From Camarhynchus parvulus (Eukaryota > Chordata > Aves > Passeriformes > Thraupidae), in NCBI RefSeq assembly GCF_901933205.1, contig NC_044577.1, positions 8,071,321-8,135,320 of the forward strand: a stretch of 64,000 nucleotides of DNA, in the 5' to 3' direction. Below the pieces are notes generated by a model, which searched no databases, was not told where the DNA came from, and saw only the letters and a program-made list of their open reading frames with translations. This document shows, piece by piece, positions 28,001-43,000 of this stretch. The stretch's first letter is position 1; every line of letters starts with the position of its first letter. The position numbers and the translations under genes were made by a program.

Positions 28001-31000
28001 GCCAGCTGCCAGCCAGCCCATCCATCCACAGGTGACCTGTTTCATGTGCATGGGGTTAGGAAATCCAGACTGCTCCTGTGGGCGTTGCTAAACGCTAAAC
28101 CCTTGCTGTGGTGCCACCTGGGACTGTAGGCATCTCATCGCTGCTCAGCAGCAAACAGCAGTCCCTGCTGAAAGGTGTGTTGCTGCTTTAAATGGCACCT
28201 GCAAACAGGTAAATGGCATTTACATTTTCTCTCTCTGAGGTGTATCTGCTCTTTCTGCCTTCCTGCTTATTCCTGTTTATAATCACTGCTGTAGCAGTGG
28301 ACAGTCTTGTCAGCACTTATGCACTCAGAGGGCTTTTTTTCCAGAGCACTTAGGAGTAAAGGCAGTGTTGGAGTGTTGCTTTCAGCTGGGTGTAGTATTG
28401 TGGAATTAAATTACAGAAAATATCAATATTATTCTTAGTTTTTCATTTATTATAACTACTTTGTTAGTGAGGATGAGAGAGAGGAGAATGGTATTTCTTT
28501 TCCGCTTGTAATTACACAATAAGACACATCTTATATAAAATAAGGTATGTTTGGTTTTGAAGGAATAGGTGCTAATTGCAATAGCTTTTTTCAGCTCTAA
28601 AGTATGACTCTGTCCACAGATGCTGCATCTGTTTTGTACTTAAGGCAGTGTTTGTGTGCACACTTCGTTCATGAGTTTTGTGACTGGTTTTGTGTACACT
28701 AAATTTGATGGCTGAAGGGGTTTTACATGGTACAGCTCAAAATGTTTCACTTTCATAATAGTTTAGACCTTTTGAAAAGCATGGATCTTACAATATCTTT
28801 TGCAGAGTTTTTGTAAGTCTTAAATTTTCATGTTTCACCTGGAATTTCCTGCCAAAAAATACCTGGCTTTTAGCATTCAGTGATCTTTCCTAGTCTGCCT
28901 AAGCCCTTCAGTGATATAATGATTAACTAGGAGACAACATTGGTGCAGGTTGTGAAGTAAAGGATATGCAATGTCTGATCTGGAAATGCCATTTTTAACT
29001 AGCAAAATGTCTTTAGAGTCCGCCTAACAAGAGATTAAGAAAAGGCCCTGTTTTACCATCTTTTCCAACAACAGCATGAAAGAAATCTATGATGTTTATT
29101 TAAGGCAACATTTTTTTTTTAAGTTAGCAAAGTGATAACTTTGCAATTTATTATTTTTTACTTGTTTGTTCGTTTTAAAAGTCAGAAATAATTACCCACT
29201 TACTGAGCAATCTAGAACCTGAGCTGTTATGTGATTCCTGTTGGAAAGCTCCTTTACTTAGGGAAATACTGCAGAAACTGGACAATTAGACATTATGGGA
29301 AGAGATATCCATTCTTGTTGGTTTTTTTTTTGTTTTAAATCTTCACTTGTTGCAACATCTCCCTTGGTGTTCCTCTCAGCACGTTTGCCACGATTTAGGC
29401 AATGGTTTTGACTAATCTAGGAAGAGTTTGAGAAAACAAGCTACAAACTATATTAAACATTTTGATTAGTTCGTTTTTGAACAGCATTCATACTTGAGCA
29501 AGGAGGATTTAACAGTTAAAATGACACAGTCATTGTCAATGCACATGCTGCCCATTTAGTAGCTTTTGACTGACACAATTATGGATCAGTTTATCCAAGA
29601 GAACATTACTATGAACTTGGTGGGAATAATAGGGAAAAGTTCATGAGGAACTTTTTAATCAGTGACTTTTTTTGGTGACAGCTAGATAATCAGGCTAGGA
29701 AAAGAGAAAATGTAATGTGGCTGTAGAAATAAGCTGCTGTGACTTGAACATGTCCTGTAACTTCAGTTGAGCAGCTCAAAGGCTCCTTGTCATGGCCAGC
29801 TGAAGAGACCATGACTAAAATAAACTTCTACTGGTTGATTTAGAATGTACCAAGGTAGTGTCATTTTTTGGGTTTACTGTTTACTTGCTCCTTTTTTGAA
29901 TGCTGATTTGATTTCTAGTATGTTTAGAGAAATACAAATACCCTAAATTTTTCTGCATCACTTGAGTTCATGGGTCAAGTAACCAAAAAAATGAAGTTGT
30001 GCATTAGAGTTTGCAGAAGTATTCAGAATCTTTTTTCTTTCTTTTCTTTCATGTTAAATCAAATTGTTTAGCAGGGTGCTTACACAAATCTCTTGCATTT
30101 AAACAGTGATGTCAAGGAATAACAAAAAAATCTTTAGAATCTGAGGCCTGTGGCTGGATTTTGAATCATCTGAATTGATGGGTATTCAGGCAGAAATGTT
30201 TCCAAGGTTGAATTTTTCCAAGGCAAATTAATTTTAAAATTTTAATTTAATTTTTTTTTTTTGCTTTGGTGCATGCAACAAGTTAAACATACCTGTTGAA
30301 GCACAAGCACTGTAAGATAATGCAGAAATAACCCATAACCGCACCATATGTAGTTCTGCATGTGCTCTCCTGATAATTCTGTCCCTACACATAATTCACA
30401 TAGACCATGTAACAAAATGTAATGGAGAGAGAGTTTGGGGGTTTTTGCTTCTGTGGATTTTCACATAGATGAGCACCATCTGTCCACACATTCCACTGTC
30501 AACACAATCACTGAGGGGCCACGTGCAGCAGTCTGAGGTGCAGCTTTGTCTCTTCTCTTTGGAGTGTTTGATCCACAGAGCTGGCAATTGGGTGGGAGTT
30601 AACGCTAAGGTTACTGGCAGTGCAGTGGTTGGATGAAGAAAAATATATGTGGTCGATTTATTAAAATGCTAATTAGGGCAAACAGAGGGAAGAAGTTTTC
30701 TGAAGAAGCGGGCAGATGGTCTGGATCTGTCCTACAAGTCTGATTTCAGTCTGCATGTGAACAGAAAGAAAAGGAAAAAACCCCAATGAACACAGATTTG
30801 CGAGAGAATTGGTAGCAGCTGCTTTGTTAAGGAAAATACCTGATTTTCTGACAGTGACTGCTTTTTTCCTCAGTTATGAAGGCTGACAGAATATGGGATG
30901 TTAGGCCTTTTGAAAGCTGATTGTGAGGTGGTTAATTTTGTTGTTTCTAAAAATACATGAATAAGATAAACTGGTGAAAAAGCAGTTGTCCTCCTAAACA

Positions 31001-34000
31001 TAACTAATTTTACATGCATTCAGGAACCTGTTTTTTAAATCTGCTGAAGACATGCATGTAATTAGAAGGCTTACATACAGTATTTTGCCAGGATGTGTAG
31101 CTGGGCTTTTATGACAGCATTTGAGAAAATTTATGGGTAGAATATTTTTAAACCCAAATAAGCCAAACCACATTGCTTCAATATCCTTTGAGAATACAGC
31201 CATTTCCTGAAGTGTGTGCAGCCACTGTGGGAGCTGAAGTTGTTTATTTTTTTGAGATTAAATTTGGCTGCGATCTGTTCCAACACTTGTCTGGAGAACC
31301 TTCACAGCCAGCACAGCTCTGAACTGCCTGCTGCTCACCTTGCCTTTCCCAGCCCAGTATTAACACTTGGATGGGGGACCAGCCTCTCTCAGCCTGTAAA
31401 TACTTGAAATTTGTCCTACTGTTAGCCAATCAGAAGATTAATAATACTGTCTGAATTTTGTCATTGTTGTCACTGGATAATTATGGGGCGCAGAACAGTG
31501 ACAGCTCCCTTTGAGGGTTTTCTTCTTGCACAGGCTTAGAGAGAATTTAACCCCCAGTGCCAGGAGGTGTGGGGTGTGTCGTGGTAGGTGCAGGGGGAAC
31601 TCCTTTGCTGTGTGCTTGGAATGAGGCATTGAATGTCTCTGTCTCCATGTCACTGAATGTATGTGGCTTCAGATATACACATGGGAGTTGTGTGTTTGCT
31701 ATCTGGAAAAATGTAGTTGTGCTAGTGAGAAAAGGAAAAACCATATGTTTTGTACAAAACCAGCAGGTCACACTGGTACCTGTCCAAGATGTTCTCTTAC
31801 TGCATTCTTCTTCCTTCTCCTGTGCTGTGAACCACAGCCTTCCAGTGCAGTGCAGGCTGAACAACCTTTGAGTTGTCACCTCTGTGGCAAGTAGGATGTT
31901 GAGTCTGAAGTGGTTGCAAGGTGTTACAAGTCAGTCTGCTTATGCTGCCTGCCTGGATTCCTGCCCTCGTGGGCAAGGCTTAGAAATGTGTCTGTCACTG
32001 AGAGCAGCCTTCCTGTCAAGCTACTCCATCAGTGCAGTGATGCTTCCCAAAATGCTGCTTTTCCATTTCACTTTGAGTATATCAGGATGGAGCTTCTGTC
32101 AGCCCCACTGGGAATTATTTCATAGTCTGACACACCTGAGGATCACAAAGTGCTGCATGATTATTTGGTTTAAATGCTTTCTTTATTTGGTCTCTCCTTT
32201 TCATTTACCCATCTTTCATGCACTGGTAACATTTTGCCTTTCAAACTTTCACCCATAGAGTCATCCTCACCAAATCCTAATTTTGTGGTTGTACTGTAAA
32301 TCAGTTAACATCTTTTGAGCACATTGCCTCTCTGACCTGACTTCTCTTTGCAGCTTACAGACTGCAGCCTTTAGCAGATCACTGGGCTTGCCCCTAATTC
32401 AAAGAAATATGTGAAATACATGATATACTATGATAAGGTTCATACTGACGCTCTTCTGGTTTGCTGATGGTGATATAAAGCAATGAAGTAGAAAATGATG
32501 GAGGGTTATACTCATTTTAAAGGATTTTGCTCCAGCAGTCTGTCCCTGACCTGTGAGATTTTTGTTGGTTTGTTTGTTTAGATCTGCTAGAGAAGTCTCG
32601 TGTCGTTAAGCAGCCAAGGGGTGAAAGAAACTTCCACATTTTCTATCAGATCCTGTCTGGTGCATCAGAAGAGTTTCTCTGTAAGTGTTGCCCTTGTGCC
32701 TTGTTCACATATGAGTTTTCTTTATATTTAATGTGCTATTCCATACACATCATCTTTTGTGGGAAATGTGATATTGATTCATTTTTCAAATAATTGGTGG
32801 TAGTATCATTGGTAATATGTGAAGTCCATATATGCTTTGATATTATCCAGATACCTGAGTCAGAATTACTGAATTAGTCAGAATTGCTGGCTTAGCAATG
32901 TATTATAAACAAATTTGAAAACATGTTCTTACTCAGAAGGCTAATAATTAAAAGATCCTTGAAGAAAATCCAATAATAACAACCTGTTCCTGACAGTGCT
33001 GATTCTGGGATAAAACTGCTACGAACAAGAATGCTATTACTAATGATGCTTTTGTTTGATTTATTAGGCAAACTCAAGCTGGAGAGGGACTTCAGCAGGT
33101 ACAACTACCTGGGCCTTGATTCTGCCAGAGTGAATGGAGTGGATGATGCTGCAAACTTCAGAACAGTCAGGGTGAGAAGGAGCAGGGGCTGGCTGTGCAG
33201 GGTTCTTTCTTAAGGCCCTTGGTCTGTCTGTCCATGCAGGGCTGGGCTGGGAGGGACAGCTTTTCTGAGTGCTGGCACTCTTCATGCTGGGATGGAGCGT
33301 GTTTGCACAGGGAAACATAGATGCAGCTAGGAAATGGGATCAGGCTTCTGGAGTATTCCTAGGGGAATACAAGAAAAAACAAAAAAAACCCCAAAAATAA
33401 TTAAAAAAAAAAGGAACCAAATCAAACAAAACTCCCCCCAAACCAAAAAGAAACAAACAAACAAAAAGAAAACAAAAAAAAAGCCCAGATGTCTTGGTCA
33501 GATTGTGGGAAAGGTTGTTTTGTAGTGGCTTAGGACAGCAGTGCCTGAGCCTCAGGGACCAGGTGATGCTGAACAAGTCGAAAGAAAAGGAGCACTGGCA
33601 TGATTCTCAAGATGATTTGCTGTCCTGTTTTTGCTTGGTTGTACTCAGGGACAAGATGAATACAGGACCTTGTTTCCCAGTGTGTGCAAGTATGGATTCT
33701 AAAAGTGACTGGTCTGAGAAGACAGGAGGACCTGTTCATCTGACTGGGAAAAATTGGGTTGGGTTACAAACTAAATTAAGTGGCTAAAAAAAGTACAGTG
33801 TTTCAGAAACCCAAATTTTGAATGAGGCCTAGAAGTGGACTGGACTGAATGCCAGCTCCATTTTCACACCTCTTGTGTATTAAAAAACTTACTTAGCATA
33901 GGAATTATACCAGCTACTTTTAGTAGCAGAACTGTTCATAAACCATTTTTAATTTTGCAGATAAATGGTGAATTTTTCAAGTATGATCTGTTTAAATGTA

Positions 34001-37000
34001 AATGCTTTTATCTCATAATTTTATTTGTCCCCTTTCCAGAATGCAATGCAGATTGTTGGGTTTATGGATCATGAAACACAGTCGGTTTTTGAAGTGGTGG
34101 CAGCCGTTCTGAAATTGGGAAATATCGAATTTAAGCCTGAATCTCGTGCAAATGGCCTAGATGAAAGTAAAATCAAAGATAAAAATGGTAAGATGAGATT
34201 AGTGATGGGAAGAAAGCCACTAATTTGTCTGAAGTCATTATTAATTTTGTCGTTTCTGCAGACATACAATATCCTTACATGTGAATTAGATTGTTTCCAG
34301 AGCTCACCCTCAGGCAACTATGGGCTGCATTCTGTGCAATTTCAATCGTTCTGTTTGAAATGCCAAAAATTATTTTCTCCTTTTTTCCCACTTTATTAGC
34401 ACTTTATTCTGAAATGTTAAAATGGTTCTGTGCCTTCATGTAGCTGCTTGTTTTTTCTGCAGTGGAGGATTTCTGTTCTTTTGCAGTATCTCTGCCTTTA
34501 GTGTCAGATTCATTTGGTGATATTTATGCAGCTGATGTATTTTGAAAGTTCATTTTCATCTGAAAGTTTTTCATTATGAAAAGTAGTCTGCTATAAATGG
34601 ATGGAAAGTTTTTTTCTCAAAAATAAGTGGATAAGGAAGTGCTTTCAAAACCAGTTGCTCTGTTTCCTTGCACTGTGAATATTTTTAAAAACTTAGCTTT
34701 GCAGGGTGGTGGGGAAAGAGTGTGAATGGGGAGCGCTTCTGTTGAAGAACATTTTGGGAAAATACCACACTTCTTAAAAGCTGGTAGTTTTGGGGAAGAA
34801 AAAGCAATAATAAGAAGGATTGTTGGTATTTACACTTTGCTTTTTCTTGCTAGAACTCAAGGAAATCTGTGAGCTGACAGGTATAGACCAGTCTGTATTG
34901 GAGAGAGCTTTCAGCTTCCGGACGGTTGAGGCCAAACAGGAGAAAGTTTCAACAACACTAAACGTGGCTCAGGTAAAAAGAGCTCCTGATTTAAAAGGCA
35001 AGATCTTTTTAAATGGCAATTTTATTCTGCATGATTAAATCGTAGCTACCCCAATAAAAACTACAACTGAAAGGCTGCACTGAATAAATCACAAGCATAG
35101 GGTGTGTTTTTTGCTCGGTGGTTTCTAAGTGTTAAGAAATGCTTTGGTTTGGTGTGTGAAATACCCCCAAAAGATGAGGGATAGGCAAATGCTGCAGAGA
35201 ATGTAAAAACAAGCAGTCCTGCACAAAGCACATGTTGCAAGTGTTGAGGCAGACTGTTTTCATTTAGGACAACTGCTGTAATTCCATGTGAGCTGTGGGC
35301 CCCGGGGCTGCTGAAAAACCTTTGCTGCCAGAGTGAATTCATCTCCCCGCAATGCTGCAGAGCCAGGGTGGCTGCTGCCACCTGTGTCTCATCAGCTCAG
35401 GCCAGCAGGAATGGGGCTTCTCCAGCTGCAGCTGCTCCAGTCCCTTGCCTGGGATTGGGATGGGGGATGTGAGTGTTTAGGGGGCAGCTGGAAGAGCAGG
35501 AAGGGAGCTGGAGTGCCCCGGTTGTGGCTGCTGCTCCAGCCAGCCCGTGGCCAGGAGGGCAGAGCCAGTGCTCCCTGTGCTGGCTTTACTCATTAATAGC
35601 ACCTTTAGGACACCTCAGCAGCAGGAGGATGTTTGGTTTGGCCCAGCATTTATAACATTATTCTTCTTTCTTCTCTTTAGGCTTATTATGCCCGGGATGC
35701 TCTGGCTAAGAATTTGTACAGTCGCCTGTTCTCCTGGCTTGTTACCAGGATCAATGAGAGCATTAAGGTATTGTTGCTTTGTGCTTGTAAAAAGAAAAAA
35801 AAAATCAATAGAAATCCTTCAAATTAAAGTGGACAGTAAAACTGTATTTGCCAATTTCATTTCTCCTGGCTGTACACTGTTACACACAAATAACCTTATC
35901 ACAGCTCAACAAATTGCTCTCTGCTCTGTTCTTAAGCTTGTAAAAATATTCACATTAAGTGTATTTTGGAAAACCATATGTAACATTTTAGTTTTACAGT
36001 ATTTGACAGCCTGCTTATGAGATGCATTCATTTTCTTGAATCCCAAGTATGCAATGTACAGATGACTGACTCAGTGTTTGTTTTTCTTTAAGGCACAAAC
36101 AAAAGTGAGAAAGAAGGTAATGGGGGTGCTGGACATTTATGGCTTTGAGATTTTTGAGGTAAGACCTTTATAATGGTAACCATTTAGTGAGAGAGCTGTT
36201 ATTAAAGCTTAACAGAGTTGTTAATCAATTTGTAATCAGAATATATGTAATTTGACTCAGTTGTTTCATGCCTGACAAAAAACCACCAAAAAACCCACTA
36301 GAAATGTAAGCCAAAGAGAGATGTCTTAGCATATCTGGCAATTGAAACAAAAAATTATGAAAGTCATACTTGTGTTTTTATACCATAGATAAATAAATAT
36401 TTATGATGGATAAACTAACTATATTTTGTTGTGACATACATTCTGAGCATAGGAGAAACTCTGGCACTGTCATTTCTGCCCTGAGCCATTTTGTGGATGT
36501 CTTTGAGCAAGCTGTGTATCCTGAGAGGGGGAAAAACCACAACCACCCAACAAAAACTATACTTTTTTTTTTCCTATCAAAATTAAACAAGGACTTATAT
36601 TGGATTTCATCTCAATTCACTTAGGTAAATACTCTGTACCTAATCCAGGCTAAAGATCTGTGGCTCACTTTTGTTTGTTTACAATAGTATTTTTAGACTG
36701 GTGGTATTTTGAAACAAAACAATCAATGAGGAGTTTTTAATTGGGTTAGAGAGCACCAGGGACAGGGCATTTCCCATAAATCTTGTTCTGACAGTTTTTG
36801 TTAAGAGATTTATAGATCTTGCTTGGAATCTGTATGTGTTTAAACTAGAAACTCATCTGAGGAGGAAAAAAAATCAGAAAAATCCTGACCCACTTCCCTA
36901 CATCCCTCTTAGAAATCTGGGGAGGGTGTTGAAGCGGTGTGGAAAATGGGAATAGTTGTTCATGTGAGGGTGGTGTGAGTTTCATTTCAGGAGCAAAACA

Positions 37001-40000
37001 TCCAACTATGTGCAAATCAGAGCAAAGGGAAGAGGAAAGCTGAGAGCTGCCTCAAGGGCTTGCTGAGTGAGGCTGTGTTTGCATTACACACAAGAACATA
37101 TTTATGAAAATGTTGTGCCCGAGGTCAGGTGGCTGAACGGGGATCCTGGTGCCAGGTCTCTTGGGAGCTGCTCCTTGGGGAGCTTTTAGGAAGCTGGCAG
37201 TGGGATGGTGCTGCTGGCATCCTCAGGCAGGGCTTGTTTTCTCTGGCTCCCCTGTGTGTGGCTAGGCTGGACAAGCACTGGGAGGTGGGAGACAGAAGGG
37301 TGCACCAGCGCATGAGCCAGCTGGAGGATTGTGTTTGTGGCATGGTGTTCCAGAGGCAAGGCTGTTTCTCACCTGTAATTTTCATCTTTTATACATTCAG
37401 CATCTTAGAAGGTCATAAGTAAGTGGCTGAGTGCAGGAGAAAAATGAAAAGACCAGGGCTCTTTGCACTTACTTGTCATGCTGAATTACAGTGTAGCTTT
37501 CTAAAAAGCTGCAAACTCAAAAGCTTTAAAGTAATGTGGGTAGTTACTGTTCATTCCTTTAAATGCCAAGTTTTAGTTTTCCTGGAAAAGCTGGGGAAGG
37601 TTTTGCCTTGTGACTTAAGGACCAAATTCATCAGTACGTTCACACAAGGTGTGACTCTCTCTCCTGGATTAAGACCTGTGGTTAGAAGAGCAACCAAGCA
37701 GCCTGGTTCAGCATCACAGAAATACCTGAATTATTGTTTAAATTTAATTATATTAAAGCAACTAATCAATAAATAAAATTTTGACACTATGCAGTCACAT
37801 AAGTCAAGGAAAATTTAATGATGTCTTAAGGTTTATAGCATAACAAAGACAGTGGAATTTGGAGCATTTTGCTGGGTGGTACATTTGTAAACGCTATAGC
37901 CAAACATTCAAAGTATTAGCTGAGGTATAGTTAATGACAGTAACATATCCATCTAATTATAAATCAGTTAAAACCTATGGCTGAAATGTGCAGTTGCCTC
38001 TTGAACCTAATTCTTAAGTCATATTTTGATTTTCACATCTGTTCCTGAAAGTTAGGACTAATGTAAGCTCTACAAAGAATGTTTGTTGGTAAAAATGCAC
38101 TTGAAAGGCTTCATCTGTAAATTTGTGCCTTTTAAATGTGGAAGCTGTTTGATGTGCTGAGGGTAGAAAGGCCTGCATTAATCATGTTTCTACTCAAGAA
38201 TCAGGTAAGTTTATCATTAGTGCGTGGTCTTTGACCTGAAGTGGCCTTGTGCCCTGGAGACAGAATGTATCAAAACACACAGGAGGTGTAGCAGAAGTGT
38301 TTTAGATACATGCAAACTATTTACCCAGGAAGCTCAGTACCACTGCAATAAGCAGCAAGGAATGTGTTTACTGAAGGGTGATTTTTGCATTTAATTTTTT
38401 TTGAGGTTTTTGTTTTGTTTCCTAATGGGCAGGGCACAATATTTCTCGGGCCTTTTTTCTGTTCAGGATGATTCTTTGGATCAGCCTAGAGTTCCTTGTG
38501 TAACAATAGTGAATAAAGAAATCCATATTTACCGTTCTGAAAGATCCTACACTTCACCTTCTTGATAACAATAGCAGTCTTGTTCTATTATATGCAAATT
38601 GAAGCTTTTAAGCGAGTTTTTTTTCATCTATTTTTGAAACATTGATTTTTTTACTGTTCATTGTGGTTTCTGCAATTTTCTGTAATTTAAGCTGAAGTTA
38701 ATTTACAAGGGTAACTTGTGTTTTCTTGGAAATTAACAGAGAAAAGACACTTGGAGTATTGATACTGCTGGCATACTCTCTTTGGGATTTGGGTTTTGCT
38801 AGTGTATTTATCAAACACAAACCCCCCTTTTCCGACAAACACAAAAGCCATCCAAGAAAGTAGATATAAGGACTTGGCTGACTAAAAATTCAGCTCAGGG
38901 AGTTTAAATCTATCAATAATCCTCAGCCTCTGTGGGTTTGGCAGATGTCAGCAGCAAGCTTGGCTAGGCAACCCACAGAATAGGTGCTCTAAAGCTGTGT
39001 TTATTTTTGAATCCTGCCCTGCCTTTTGTGGGAAGCCAAATGCTGGGACTGAATGTTTGTGGAGTGAAACGCTGAAATTTTGGGTGGCTCTGTGTGAATT
39101 GTCTGTGGGCAAGGATTTAGGGACTAGGATTAGCATGGAAATGCAGGCTGGAGGGCTGGGCAGGTTGTGTAACTGTGCTGCTGGAGCTTGGGCAGTGCCT
39201 GAAGCCTGACACTAATTGCTCCAAGGGTGTTTATCCACATTTCTGAACGGCTGCCTGCGTAGTCAGTGCGCAGTCTAGACTGAGATTTGAGATGGGCTCG
39301 GGATGGTGGCTGGTGGCACTGGGAATTCTAGAATCAGCTGATTCCAGGCCTCCTGGGGTAGGTTTGGGGCTGTTCCCATTTTATCCCATGTTTGATTGGG
39401 TGTTTTTGGGCAGAAAGTGGTTTCTGCATCTCTGCAGAAGGGGTGGGTGTGGTGGTGTTCGCAGGGGTCTGAGGATGAGGGAAGAGACAAGAATGTTGAC
39501 TCCATGTTTCAGAAGGCTTAATTTATCATTTTATGATATATGTTATATTAAAACTATACTAAAAGAATAGAAGAAAGGATTTCATCAGAAGGCTAGCTAA
39601 GAATAGAAAAGGAATGAAATGATAACAAAGGCTTGTGTCTCAGACAGGGAGTCCAAGCCAGCTGACTGTGATTGGCCATTAATTAGAAACAACCACATGA
39701 GACCAATCACAGATGCACCTGTTGCATTCCACAGCAGCAGATAACCATTGTTTACATTTTGTTCCTGAGGCCGCTCAGCTTCTCAGGAGAAAAAATCCTA
39801 AGGAAAGGATTTTTCAGAAAATATCATGGCTACAGGGTAGGGTGGTGGAAGGGTGAGGTTTGTGATGAAGAAGTGAAGGCTGCAGGAGGCAGATGGTGGA
39901 GGCCTGGCAGGGCTCAGCAGAGGTGAGCAGAAGGCTCTCTCCATTTGCTTTGGGTGTTGAGTTTCCTGTTGCGCACATTTCCTGAGAACAAGGAGTAGTA

Positions 40001-43000
40001 AAAATGAATGTCATGGAGCGAGGATGAGTATTTCATCCTGTCCAGCCCTTCAGAGACAGAAATATCTGTCTGCTTGCCTTAAAGGCTTTATTCTGAATTT
40101 TCAGGCACCACTCTGCAGCTGGTCCATATGATGAATTAATGATTTGGAGCGCAGTTTTATAGAAGGTAGCGCTGCCAAACAAGGCTTATTGTTGAAATTT
40201 GCCAGGCCTTGAGAAGACAGTTTGAGAGTGTGAGTTCTTTCTGCTCAGTCCCTTGGTGGAGCAGTTTGTTCCATGTACTTTAGCCTGACAAGAAACTGGA
40301 ACGCACTGGTGATAGAGTTGCAGAGAGGGATTGGTTCCATTTGGTTCACCAGAGGTGATGTGGCTGCCTTGTTTTTGGGGACAGCATCTTACCAAGTCCT
40401 TTTGCTCCAGGTAGGCAAGAACATGCAAAGACGTGGCAAAAAACCCACCAGTAAATAAAAGTATCACAGGTAAACCAGCCAAACAAGCCACCCAGCAGTA
40501 AAACCTGGTCCATTCCTCACAGTCTGTGATGCATTTTGATAGCACTTCCTTTTATTTAAGGCAATTAGCTTGTTTCTTGTGCATAGAAGTTCCTTGAGGT
40601 AACAGAAAGAAGCTTGTTCTTGCTGCACATACTGTATAAGCTGTCATCTGGACAATGATAAAATGACAGTATCTCTGTTGAGGGAATATGTTAGAAATGT
40701 GAAGAATGCATTTTCTTCGTTTTAACAAGTTAAGAGTTGTGTTAATTGTCTGTTTTTAGAGGGAGGTAACCAAATAAGGAGCAGTAATAATTGAAAATGT
40801 CTTTCTGAGGTGTTTAAGGCATGAAAAAATAGGGGAGCTATTTCCACCTTCACCATAAACCTGTACAACAGCTTGGTCCAGTTGCTGCCTGGTTGGCTTT
40901 GCCTTTTTTCTGTCTTGTTGGTTACATGAAGGATGTTAGAGTTTCAGAGCATCCTGAGCTCTGAAAGAATGCTCCTGGATCAGGGTCTTCCCCCCACACC
41001 CAAAGGATTATTTTACAGGAGAAGGGTCTAGTTATTTGCTAAGCAGGATGACATATTAAAAAAGAATCTAAGGAGGAAATTGACTTATCAGGATCTTATT
41101 TTATCTTCCTTTTTTTTTTAAAGAATATGGGAACCCTTTCTTCATGTCTTGACTTTGGCTTTAACTCATCAATGGATTTCTGTTTTGTTAGTTGCCCTAA
41201 TCTCCAGACCATAATTTCCAGCTGCTTTTTCTAGGTTGTCTAGCTTGCCACAGATTTCCTTTATGAAACTGTTCAACCCTTTGCTGATGTGCAGAAGTTT
41301 ATCACACCACTGGCAAGCAGCAGTGCCAAAACGCGTGCACCCAGCCCCTCTGCTTCTTCTGGCAAACCCCAGTGTAGTGGGAAAGAGGAGAACTGAATTT
41401 TTGATCTATAATTAATCGACTACCTCTGCTGTCAAGTGTTATGTGAGAGAGGAGCTTTACAGAGAGGGACCCTTGGTTGGACTCTGAGGTGCCAGGGAGT
41501 TTTTAAAATACTGTTAAAGCAATAATTTCCTTAAGTGATGGGATGCTGAAAGCAGAGGTGCATCCCAGAAAGTTAACCGCCATTTAGTTAATTGTATTAC
41601 AATGTAAGTATTAGAGGGGCTTATTTTGCAACATGCAGTTTTATGAAGTAAATCCCATTGGCTGGCTGTTTGCAGCAGAGGAAATACTTGAATTGCTGGA
41701 GCAAAAATACAGAAATGTTCTGCTTCAGGTTGTGAGAATAATGTTTTGCCCTACAGCAGCTATTTCTGTCTGAGTAGAGGAGTGGTTCTGATAATACAGG
41801 AGGTTCTTGCCTGGTTGTAATTCCTGCTGTTCCAGGACTGCAATTACCAGGTTGAGTTTGTTGCAGTGATGGTACCTGGGTTTTCCCATGGATCACACCT
41901 GCACTGGATTCACTGCAGTTTCTCATGTTTTTAAGTCCAAATTTGGTTCAGACCTGTGTGCCTGGACAGCACAGCTGGGAGCAAGATGGATTTCAGAGTG
42001 CCTGGTTCTCTGCCTGGCACACAAAGAGGGCTGAAGTTGGTTGAGCTACACAAATATGGGAAATGGATAATCCCCCAAGCTTTGGCACAGATCTTTCCTG
42101 CTTCCATGAGGTACACTGAAACGTGGCTTGATTGCATATAGTGGAATATTTGTAATTAAAAGATGTGCCTCTCTGGTTCTTTGCATATACAGATATTTAC
42201 ACAGAAGCCCAGTGCAGTCTAATTTACAAGAAATAAGCTTGATTGCTCAAATGTTTGTACATGTAAACAGAAAAGGGATAAATATTGATAACATGCCTTT
42301 ACTAAAATTGCAAAAAATTTCGAAAATTTGTTAGAACTGAGTCACATTATAACTGGTCATTGCTTTCTGAGATTAAAATAGTATCTTTTTTCATTTTCTT
42401 TAAATGCAATTTTCCCATTTTGCTGATTTTAACTTCCCAGCATTTATATTCCTTAGTTTCATCTCATAAACTCGTATGCTTGTGTGGTCATACGTAAAAC
42501 CCCCTATCCCCAGACACCACAGTAGCATATAAATTGAATTTGCTGGTTGGTTTCACTCTTCATTCCACCATTCATCTCAGGGAAGTGAGTATGTTGGTCT
42601 TTTATCATCATTACTTTTGCCATCTGGCTTTTTCTCTGGGGGCCTGATGGAACTACTTGGGGTCACCTGCTTATGTTAGGAGGCAGTCAGAGACTTCTGA
42701 TGCCTGCAGCTCTGTTGATATTTAAAACAAAAAACTTACTTTCTGGGGCTATTTGTGACAGAGCAGAAGTATCAGTCTCTGTATGTCTCACATTGATGTG
42801 TAAGTTCATTTTAATGACATCAGTCCTGTTGATTTCAAGAGTCTCATGACTTGAAATGCTAGGGTTTTCTTTTAAAACATTCTTTTCCTTTAAATACATC
42901 TCATGTATTATTTTAGCTGTATGTGCTCACATAATGTATTTGAAACAATGTTGCTGGGCACCGTTTTGTCAGTGTGGTTGCAGACTGAGCAATGTGTAGA

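Noticed and set aside
31355..31382. Short match to the 3' half of 5S rRNA (ACTTGGATGGGGGACC)
   Set aside because: Only about 20 bases agree. The rest of 5S rRNA, including the conserved 5' half, is absent.
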